Notes under the pieces: generated by a model
The model's input: only the letters and a program-made list of their open reading frames with translations
What the model was told of the DNA's origin: nothing
Databases searched by the model: none
NCBI GenBank assembly: GCA_021229015.1
Contig: CM037784.1
Coordinates: forward strand, 65,809,223 to 65,873,222
Direction: 5' to 3'
Source of the DNA: Solen grandis
Lineage: Eukaryota; Mollusca; Bivalvia; Adapedonta; Solenidae
DNA: 64,000 nucleotides
Shown: positions 49,690 to 59,700 of the stretch, piece by piece
Position numbering within the stretch: position 1 is the stretch's first letter
Layout: each line of letters starts with the position of its first letter
Translations under genes and position numbers: made by a program

Positions 49690-52185
49690 TGCGGCTGAAA
49701 ATGCACGAGGCACCCATATTTTTACCCTATCCCCCATTACCGGAGTAAATGCCCTTTCAGTAATATCAGTGTCCCAGTCTGCCCCCACCCCACCCCCTAC
49801 TACCGTCATTTTTTAAATACAACTGTAGTACTACTAGTAATACTATTGCACAGTAGTTTTACAATAGTATGGATTTGCGAAGGTAAAATATAAAATGTAA
49901 AATTATATTAATCAAGGCTCAGTCCCACTTGACATTTTTTGCCTTGGGGATGTACTCCCTCGGGAGAACTTCATTTCTTGCATTGAATATTTTCCCTTTA
50001 TGTTCGCGAAGTTTTATCGAGGAAAACAGGTCGGGGAAACATACGCATAGCCTCCCGGAAGCTCATGGTAAACATTCACGGAGCTTCTGCGAAATATTTT
50101 TTTTTTCCTCCGAGGAATCCCCTAGGATTCAGTGATGTCTCGAAGGTTCGGCGACCTTCCTGTGACACATTCCAGATCTTGTGATAGAATCTCAGAATAT
50201 TCGCAAAAATTCGGCAAGCACACTCTAATTTTTTTTTTTGCTTTTTTGGTCAACCTTAGACAAAGACGGTCAAATAGACCGTGGGACATTGCTGGGGGCA
50301 TCCTAATAAACCCCCAAAAGTCTTCCCTTGATTTTTTTCTCTTAATTCCATCGCCAAATTTTCATATTCTCCATGATCTTCCCCGAGGCACATAAGATGG
50401 TTCAACACAACGATACATCCCCTAATCTACGGGGATATTTCCCCGATTATGTTTCAAATTCGGCGTAGCTCCGGGGCCACCTTCCCCGATCACCAGAGAA
50501 ATGTCCCGAGCATCGGGAACCATCCACGATAATACAAGGCCATTGTACCATAGCCGAAACATCAGTGAACGTTTCAACGTTTCAACGGACCAATCCCGAA
50601 GCTTCTCATGGGACTGCTCCGACTTTTTGGCCATCGGGAGAAAAATTGGATTTTTCCGGACCCCCCCTAGCACTCACATCACATTCAAATGTTGGTCCCC
50701 CCAGCGGAAAAATTCTGGATCCGGGCCTGGCTCTCGCGAAAGTATTAGAATTGCTTCACTTCTCGGTGAAATATATTTCGTATTCACTCCAAACAAAAAA
50801 ATATCCGCTGTTTATTTTGTTTAAAATGGATAAAATGAGAGTGTATGTTACGTAAATTATACTCACCGTGTTTGTTATCCCTTCCCCAGGCCCGAATCCA
50901 GAATATTTCTGGTGGTGGGGGGGGGCAAAATCAATCTGAATTTGATGTAAGTACTGGGGGTTGGGGGGGGGGGGTCCGGGGGCATGCTTCCCCGGAAAAA
51001 AAGTTTTTAGTATGATGGAGGTATCTGGGTATAAAAGTGAAGTTTTTGTTGTTGTTGTTTTTAAATCCGATATATATTTTTGAAACTTGAAGGCCATGGA
51101 TCTAATGCCTAGGTCCCAATGTGGAAAAGACATCGGCGATGTGGAAATACACATTTTTTTACCGATGGCTCCCGATGCTTGAGCCAAAAAAGAATGGGCA
51201 GTCCCATGAGAATTGACGATGATTATCGGCTTCGGGATTGGTCCGTTGAACGTTCACTGATGTTTAGGCTATGGTACAATGACTTTAAATCCCGATGTTC
51301 GGAAAAGCACCGAGGGACCTTCTCCAATGATCGGCGAAGGTGCCCCGGAGTTTCATCGAGTTAGGAACATAATCGGGGGAATATTCCCGTAGATTAGGGG
51401 ATCTTGCGAACCATCCTAGGTGTCTCGGGGAAGATTATAGAGATTATGAGAATTGATAGTGATATTAAGCGACAAAGTCAAGAGAAGACATTTGGGGGTT
51501 TAAGGGGATGCCCTAAGCAATGTCCAATGGCCTGTTTGACCTTCTCAGCCTAAGACTGACCAAACCAGAATCAAATTTCTGAATGCGCTTTTTAACCCTT
51601 GCCGATTTTTTTATTTTGCATATATTCTGAGATTCGACCACAAGATCGGGAGGTCGCCGAATACGTATCCTTGAATGTCTCCTGATACTTCGGCAAGACA
51701 TCACAGAACCATCGAGGAGTCCTCGGAGGAAAAAAAAATTCACGGAAGCTCCGTGAATGCTTACCCGAAGCTTTTCCGCGGATGTTTCCTCGGTCTGTTT
51801 TCCCGATAAAACATCGGGAACACATCTGGAGAAATTTCAATGCAATGTCAATGAATAATTCTTTTTGCAGTTCTCCCGATGACCCACATGGCTCGTGATG
51901 CATCAGGGGTATATCCCATCCCCGAGGCAAAAAAAAAAAAAAAAAAAAAAAATGACATGTGGGACCGAGCGAAATATTATCTTTTACCTGCGCAAAGCCA
52001 TGTTATTGAATAACTGCTGTGCAATCGTATTTGATTACGGTTGTATTTACAGGCCCCAATCAAAAAGATAAATAAATAAAACAAAACTAACGGTGGGGGG
52101 GGGGGGGGGGCACTGATATTACTGAAAGGGCATTACTCCTTCCGGATAAGAAATATGGGGTTATCGTGCATTTTTCATTCACAAA
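49690..52185. repeat. Large imperfect palindrome (long inverted repeat)
   Basis: The left arm (about 49690-50745) and right arm (about 50880-52185) are inverse copies along their whole length, joined by about 135 bp. Matched pairs from outside in: GCCCTTTCAGTAATATCAGT at 49751 with ACTGATATTACTGAAAGGGC at 52112; CAGTCCCACTTGACAT at 49920 with ATGACATGTGGGACCGAG at 51953; CATTCACGGAGCTTC at 50070 with its inverse at 51739; CCAATCCCGAAGC at 50590 with its inverse at 51230; GAATCCAGAATATTTCTGG at 50893 with AAATTCTGGATCCGGG at 50709. The arms differ by many substitutions and small indels. No transposase seen; open frames inside are accidental. Confidence 0.9.
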
Positions 52186-53554
52186 CGCTATATGATTGTA
52201 TATGATGAAATGTCATGAAATAATCAACAAAACGCCATACTAGTACTGTGCTGGCTTTCTCACCAGAAGGTGATTTTGTGACTACACTGTTTCATTCTTA
52301 TTTTTTTATTATTTTTTTTATTTATTTATTTTTATCACCTCTTGTATGTCTGGGACATTTTAAATATACTAACCCTTTCATCTTTTAACTTAATACAGGG
52401 AATCTATAATTTATAGCATCTCTGCTTTATACTATCACTAACATTGCACTGACGCGCACCTGGACATAATCCTCGCGGGGGTGATGTAGATATAAATATC
52501 AGTTTCATAGATAAATTCTATATTCCTTTTAATGATAAAAATATATTTTCTATCACGAGCAGCTGTAAATGTGCAAGTATAGTCGGGCCTCTTTATCACC
52601 AGATTGCGACTTACAAATTGCTGATGCACATGTCTAGAAATATATATATATATATTTTTTTTTGGGGGGGGGGCGGGGTATCTGAAATATTTCGATGGAT
52701 TTATCTAGACCATTTTACCGGAGGCTCAGTAATTCGCTGATTGAAATAGACTTATCAGTGACTGGGAAAATTGAAGTGTATGTTTATTTACCTTTGCACA
52801 ATATGTAAAATTGTACATCAGCATGTAGATTGGGTGTTCGGGAAGCGCTCGTTGATTTACGTCGGTTTTCGGAGTGAAAAAGGTCTATGGAATATTGTTT
52901 TAAAGCATTTGCACACAGCAACTACGCACTAAGAACTACGCAATGCAAGACCAAACAAAACAATCTAATTAGAACTGCTATTTAAATTTTCGAATTTATT
53001 TTAGTCAATGTTTAAATATAATATTATATATTGAAAATTCGTAAACGGCGCTGTGTACGTGCTCGTCATGTGCGTCTATAAGTAAAATATCATGTCCTTG
53101 TAAATCTCTTTGTTTTGTACGTTGTTTAACCTGTGACCTGTTTTGTATGATTACAGTTTGTCCTACTTCATCGTCCGAAAAAATTCTTGGATTTCGTTCA
53201 AAATTTGAAAAAATATATTGCATGAAAATGATCCGTGAGGTCTTGATGTGGAGAAAATATGAGTGTGCATGGTGCTCACGTGATCTTAGAACATAATGGG
53301 CTGCAGCGACTGATTACGCCATGTTTTACATGTAGCCTTATAAACTGTACCCAGTGATACTATTGATCCCATTTCGCTTCGTTTGCGATAAATTCCATAA
53401 AATTTAAAACATAAACGATAACTAATATTTGTTACTTATTTTAAAAACAATTGTTTTCTTAGGCGTAAAAAATATTTTTTGTTTCCGTTAGCTTAACCTA
53501 CCCTATATTTTTCATACCGACCTTAAACTTTTTTTCTAGCATTGCTGCGAAACG
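52186..53554. other. Intergenic stretch
   Basis: TA and G-run at 52639-52675. One possible small open frame at 53005-53223 (listed separately). No clear repeat. Confidence 0.45.
53005..53223 (-). CDS. Unrecognised 72-codon open frame
   Basis: Starts MQYIFSNFERNPRIFSDDEV and has a balanced, charged composition unlike the AT-driven frames around it (DLQGHDILLIDAHDEHVHSA). I recognise no family. No acceptor or donor clearly brackets it and no neighbour supports it. It could be an exon, a dead transposon piece or chance. Confidence 0.2.
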   Translation of the reverse strand: MQYIFSNFERNPRIFSDDEVGQTVIIQNRSQVKQRTKQRDLQGHDILLIDAHDEHVHSAVYEFSIYNIIFKH

Positions 53555-54660
53555 TTGTTTTTCGTCAATCAATCAATCAATCAATCAATATCTTTATTTC
53601 CACCATTGTATGATGATATGCATAAACATGTACAAAGAGAGAAGGAAAAAATCAGGAAAAAACATAATGAGAGAATAAAAGAGGAAATTATAATTAATTT
53701 TTTAAAAATTACATATTTTACATATCTATTTTCAGCAGATTAAGTATTATTCAACTCGTACGTGCATAAAGACAATAAATTTGACTATTCACGACAGACT
53801 AAATATATTACATATTTTACATACCTATTTTCAGCATAGAATTCAACTCGTACAGTACATAAAGTCAATAAATTTGACCTTTCATGACAAACTTAATATT
53901 ATATTGCCCGACTCAGACACTTGTATAAAAATAAATACGAGAGCCGCAGAAAGTCAGTACGCTTGTCATCAGCTAAAACAATGAAACTTCTGGCACCTAA
54001 AAGAGTATAAAAGAAATGATGTTTTTTCCAGTGAACAAAGCATACATGCAAGCTCTGCATCAAGATTTACAATATTCAACATATAAACACACCGTTCTTG
54101 ACAAAAGGAAGAACATTCATATACTTGATGTATAACCACATTGTCAGTATATTCACTGCATTCATTACGTTGGCTTATACTATCGATAAGTACTTCGCAC
54201 CAGAGTCTTGCAATGAAAAGCCGAACATATTTATACTGATTACAATCAAACACAAAGTATACACTTGCCCCTGTAATGGATTGGTGCAACATATTAAACA
54301 TTTTGAAGTCGTCATCTGATGATGTCCTTTCTTTCCACTGCCTTTCATCCATCGAGTATACTGAAGCTTTTATAAACCTTTTCCATTGAAGTTTCGATGG
54401 AAGAGTATCAGGGCGTAATAATACTGAATTAATAAAATTATGCAATCCAAGAGTACTCAGAATTTGACAAATATCAGGGATAAAACCAAGTTTAACGTTT
54501 TTGTAGTTCACATATTGGAAATACCTGTGTAAGAAAATGTTTCTGCTAGTACAGTTGTTGTCTAAGCTTAAAATCAAATGTAAGAATAGAAGTTTTTTAA
54601 TAATGACTGTAGTGTAAATTCTGGTCCAATTCTTTTGCGTATATAAGTAAAACATGAACT
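53555..54660 (-). mobile_element. LINE 3' end with 228-codon ORF and TTGA-repeat tail
   Basis: The minus-strand frame from 54655 to 53969 encodes a C-terminal non-LTR segment: LLRPDTLPSKLQWKRFIKAS, then a Cys/His pattern (IHQVYECSSFCQERCVYM) like the zinc-binding tail of LINE proteins. The 3' UTR ends in a TTGA repeat (TCAATCAATCAATCAATCAA on plus, 53564-53588), a tail type known for some LINE clades. It is truncated at the 5' side near 54660. The host function is none; the frame is intact but partial. Confidence 0.72.
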
Positions 54661-54679
54661 AGAACAATTATATATTTTT

Positions 54680-54969
54680 CTGGAAAAAAAATATATGTAT
54701 TTATGTGTGCAATTTGTTTTAAAAAATAAAATATATAAATAAATAAATAAAGAATAAAATATGTTTAAACTAATTCTTTAGTTGATATGTAATTAGAATT
54801 TAAGAAAGGAAACAGTTGGTACACTTATCCTGGTAATAATTTTATTCTCATATATTCTATTTGCATTTTGTAGTTAAATTGATTTCCGGTTTTAAGATTG
54901 TCTTTCGTCGATTATCTGTTTTAGTGTCTGAAATTATTTCTGTTTACACTGTTTAAGGTTTTGTTCGTA

Positions 54970-55008
<39 letters not shown>

Positions 55009-55020
55009 AGAGAGTGAACT
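54680..55020. repeat. AAAT microsatellites
   Basis: AAATAAATAAAT tracts at 54733-54752 and 54966-55009. Confidence 0.85.
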
Positions 55021-55129
55021 AAGAAAATGGTTGCGTTTGTTTTAGCAACAGGGTCACCGGTGTGCGACCACATTAAAAAGATCACTTTCCCTCCCTAAGA
55101 ATATACCCATTGGAATGCATCTCCATTAT

Positions 55130-55255
55130 ATTAGAAATATTTTTTCCGCGGCAGCTTGTCCCAAACTCTCATAGAACTGACATCACAATCTGGTATTGCC
55201 ATTACCCACCAACCCCACCCCACGGTTGTTGAACAATTCCGAATCCGGGTCTGAA
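55130..55255. repeat. Fragment related to the CCCGGATCC element
   Basis: GAATGCATCTCCATTATATT, GACATCACAATCTG and CCGAATCCGGGTCTG correspond in order to 62155-62275 (GAATGCATCTCCATCATCCT, GACATCACAATTATG, TTCTGGATCCTG). Confidence 0.6.
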
Positions 55256-55729
55256 AGATAACAAAACAATGACTAGTATTCATAGTTCCATACCTGGTTG
55301 CATTGCGGTATCCGCGTTATTATCTTTGATAATAACCAAGTTATCTCCCCTTTCCTACTCTAAATTTTGAATAAGCGTTCGTGTGATGCAGATTTTAGAG
55401 TTTTAAAACAAAAACCTTCAATATGTCTTAACTTTTACCAGATAAGTTTTACGAAACATTTTTTCGGAAGATGTCCTCTTGAAACAACAATATGGATCTG
55501 AGTTTTTATGGTAATATTTCATGAACGCGATGTGCTGTGGTTGAATAGAAGGTGTAGATAGGTTTCAGGCAGTGCTTTTCTTTTTTTTTTTTTTTCTTAG
55601 AGAGTAGGGTAAATAAAATGTTCCTGTTGTGCACTGGTAAACTTTGAAAAAAAGCAAAGCAAGCTAATGATATTTTCGATTATAAAAGACCAAATGATCT
55701 TGTCAAACCTCTGGAAGTAAGAAATGTTG

Positions 55730-55912
55730 TCACCAGGGTACAATATGCTCCCTCACCTCATTATTGTGTAAAAGCCCATTCTCGGAATTTGAATGTGGAT
55801 CTAAGTATGGTAGATCCCAAAACTGGGCTTTACACAACCCAATCATACAGATACAGATAATAACCAGAGTGTGCATTTGTACCATACTTGAAACATGAGA
55901 TATATAGACCAA
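55730..55912 (-). CDS. Possible small secreted-peptide ORF or first exon
   Basis: From an internal Met the frame reads MHTLVIICICMIGLCKAQFW, a convincing signal-peptide pattern (hydrophobic core then CKA-Q), followed by DLPYLDPHSNSENGLLHNNE. Immediately after NNE comes GAG|GTGAGG, a good splice donor at 55753-55758, so this may be a signal exon of a multi-exon gene. Otherwise the frame ends eight codons later. No family recognised and no downstream exon found. Confidence 0.3.
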   Translation of the reverse strand: MVYISHVSSMVQMHTLVIICICMIGLCKAQFWDLPYLDPHSNSENGLLHNNEVREHIVPW

Positions 55913-55924
55913 GTATGAGTAATA

Positions 55925-56140
55925 TTATTGGAGTCTGGAGGTGAAAGGTTTGATCCCTGCTTGCGACATACCAATGTCTTAAAAAATGGTACTGATAAAG
56001 CTCTCTTGTTTTGCATTCGGCCTATAATTGTAGTTCCAGGACTGGTTGGCCTAGTATCTACATCTACTTGGGTATTCTAAACGGTCAATCACTGACTATA
56101 CTGAGAGGTCGGGGACATGCATGGTTATTAAGTGAAAATC
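55925..56140 (+). mobile_element. SINE type 2 copy
   Basis: GGTTTGATCCCTGC (B-box remnant), GTTCCAGGACTGGTTGGCCT and TACTTGGGTATTC match the plus copy at 11036. Confidence 0.65.
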
Positions 56141-56652
56141 AGATGTCCAAAATTAGATGATTATGTTACATGATAAGGATATAGTACAGTTTATTATGAC
56201 ATAGCTAGAACCCCTATATGGTAGCAGAGTCCTTAAGAGGATGCTAGCTGCAGATTTGACTGCCTCAGATCCTTTAAGGGCCATTCAAAAAAAAAAAAAA
56301 AAAAAAAAAAATGGGAATAATTCAAAGAAAATGAAAAAAAAATGAAAGTTTAGGTCTCCCCCATACCCCAACTGCCTTTTACAATCTAAAATTAGCCTTC
56401 TACTCTGATTCTTAAGGAAAACCCTTAGTAGGAACCTTGTTTTTGCCTTGTGTAACTATAAGTGTCATTGCAATTGTAGTTAAGTACAATAAATAAAACT
56501 ATTAATTCAATGGCATGAAGGAGAAAATCATTATTTCACTGTCAGTGATGGCTGGTAAAATGAGATGTATTTTAATCTGTTGGTAATGTAGACATCTTTT
56601 AAAGAGAGACTTGTCTAAGGATGATAACAAAGTTTTCTTTTCAACATTTCAG

Positions 56653-56713
56653 AGAAGATAGTAGATGGCTGGGAAAGGACAGAGACAGCTAATGGAGTAC
56701 CATACTATGTTAA
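56653..56713 (+). CDS. Dystrophin-family exon, first half of WW domain
   Basis: Reads KIVDGWERTETANGVPYYV plus two bases. The first WW tryptophan and the PYYV strand are present. Acceptor CATTTCAG|AG, donor GTTAA|GTAAGT. The upstream exon is not seen. Confidence 0.93.
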
Positions 56714-59700
56714 GTAAGTACATTGAAACTTCATAAATATTTGATGCCTTGGCAAACAGAGCAGACCCATTCCTTCCTTCCAGGAGCTTTCTGATCAGGG
56801 TCTCATCTGCTTGCTCATACAATATTGTAGCTTATATTTCAGACAAAGTTTGCACGGCAAAGAAAAATCCATTGTTTCATATACTAGTTAGTGGCCAGTG
56901 AATTAATATTCATCAAATTATAAATGTGTACATGAATATTCATGAGGTAAAGGATTAAAACAGAATTGAAATAGAGCCTTAAGAAAATATGAAATTTTAA
57001 TAATAATAATACTAATAATAATACATTTGTTACGTCAATTTCAGAGCCCTATGGACTCCAATTTTAAAGAGAAGAACTTGTGATTTCTTCAGTAGCTCCT
57101 ACATGAATATCGACTGTAAATTTTGTATGAATTTTTTAGTAAATCTTTTGTCTAATTCTTCAGTTTTTATACACCGCCGCAGGCGGTCATATATTGGCGT
57201 CATCTTCTCTGTCTGTCCGTCGGTACGTACGTCCATATCTTGTGAACGTAACTCCTCCTACATTTCTGAATGAATCTTTTCAAAACTTGGTCAATGTCAT
57301 TACTATAATGGGTAGATGTGCATGAAGTGGCGATTTTCCGGTCCATTGATTTTTACAAGATTTGTGTCCCTTGAAACTTAATGTCTGTAGCTGATTGATA
57401 TTGCAGCCTTGTGAACGCAACTCCTCCTACATTTCTGAATGAATCTTTTCAAAACATGGCCAATGTCATAACTATAATAGGTAGATGTGCATGAAGTGGC
57501 GATTTTCCGGTCCATTGATTTTTACAAGATTTGTGTCCCTTGAAACTTAATGTCTGTAGCTGATTGATATTGCAGCCTTGTGAATGCAATTCCTCCTACA
57601 TTTCTGAATGAATCTTTTCAAAACATGGTCAATGTCATTACTATAATGGGTAGATGTGCACAAAGCAGGGATTTTGATGTTCATCAATATTTGCAATAGT
57701 TATGCCTTTCTAAACATGGTCTCTTGAAAACACAACTCAAGTTTCTAAACAGGTAAAAGTGCATAAAGCAGGGATTTTCTGGTACAGTGATTTTTGCAAG
57801 AGTTATGTGGAGAAAGAAAAAAGGATTCATATTGATACTGCTATTTGACCTACTGTCATATTGGAAGCATTTTTAGGGTTCTATCTTTGTTCAGCTAAAT
57901 TAATTGGTCTTACAGACTTCATTATGAGCTTATGCTTACAGAAATGTTAAAAGCAATAATTAAAAGACCCCTCTTGGACTTTAAATTTTGTGGCGGCGTA
58001 TATTGTGGCATCATTGGCACTCTTGTTAAAATCCTAGGGTGAACCTTTACATTACATAGACGAGTGTCTGTGAATAAGTATGATTCTGTAAGATACTTTC
58101 CTTTGTCCACAGGCTTTAGTGAAGCATCTTTTATCTCAGACAGGTAAGAGGCGAAATTGTCTTCAACTTTCCAAAATCACCTCCGATTGAAATGAGACAG
58201 CTGTTGGTCCTTTACAAAAATTCATTGTACTGATTTCAGTATGATAGGGTAACTGACCACTGATAATGACCAAAGGCATAAGTTTGGGTTTGAGTTCCAT
58301 GCAAGAATTTTTCCAGCAATATTAACTACAATGAATTAATATCTGATCTCATCCAGAACATATTTACTCCATGTGTTATGTAAGTAAGTATTAATTGTTT
58401 AATTAGTAAATGATTTCTTATCTCCATGTTCTTACCTTTTCAGTCATAAGACAGAGAGAACCTCATGGGACCATCCATACTGGACAAAGATTGTAGAGGG
58501 TTTGAGTAAGTACATTTAAATAAAGTATCAATGCATGCATTTTGCAGCTCCATCATAACCTTATGCCTGGAGTCCAAGTTAAGTTCCTGGACTGCATTAT
58601 TATGTACTTTCTTTTAAAGCTTTTCAAAGACCTTTCGGATATTTTTCAATTGCTGACTCATTTAAAATTTTTGATTCTATGATCAAACCTATACTGTGTT
58701 ACGCATCTCAAGTTTGGGGCTATGAATATATTGGTACAATAGAATCTGTACAAAACAAATTTTGCAAAAATATCCTCCATGTACGTAACAATACAAATAC
58801 ATGCATGGTTCTTGGAGAATGTGGCAGGTTACCTTTATGTACAACATATTATATTAATTGTATTCGATATTGGTGTACTTTGATTACTATGCCTATACAT
58901 AGATACCCTAAACATTGTTACAATATGCTTAAATCTCTTGATGATGTTGGTAGAATTTGTTGGGCTACCAAGATCAGATTACTTTTGTATAAGTTTGGAT
59001 TTGGTTTTATATGGATTAGTCAAGATGTTGGAAATATAAACAATTTCATTAGAATGTTTCGACAAAGAGTTGTTAATTATTATACACTAGAATGACATAC
59101 AGCTGTTGATAATTCTAGTAGATGTGAGCATTATAGCAACTTCAAAAGTTTACTTAATGTTGAAAAATATCTGTTATTAGATATTGATTTAAAATATAAA
59201 ATTGCTACGTCACGATTTCGTATGTCAAATCATAAATTAAAAATTGAGACAGGAAGGCACACTAATATATTGGTTGAAAATCGTAATTGTAATTTTTGTC
59301 AACGGTTTAACAACGTATTTGTTACTGATTGTGAATATCACGCCTTTTTCCATTGTAGTAGATATAATGATATTAGGCAAGTTTACTTATTTAACTGGTA
59401 CAGACATGGAACATATGTTCAAGATTTTTATACTTTATTATCCTCTCAGAACCCAGATATTGTTAAGAAAGTATCAATTTATATTTATCATCTTATGAAT
59501 GCTTTAAATGAAACCTAAAACAAATTATCGTAAGACAACTACTTATATACAACATCGTCTTCTGTACTGTACTTTGTATTATGGGCCGGAGGCCTTATTT
59601 ACCAATAAACTTGTTGACTATAAGTCAGTTAAACAAGACACAAAATACAGATTTGAGGTCAAACCTTGAACTGATGTAGTGAAACATGATTGATCTACAC

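Noticed and set aside
50422..51930. Several frames of 80-140 codons inside the palindrome
   Set aside because: They mirror each other between arms, lack domains and are interrupted differently in each arm.
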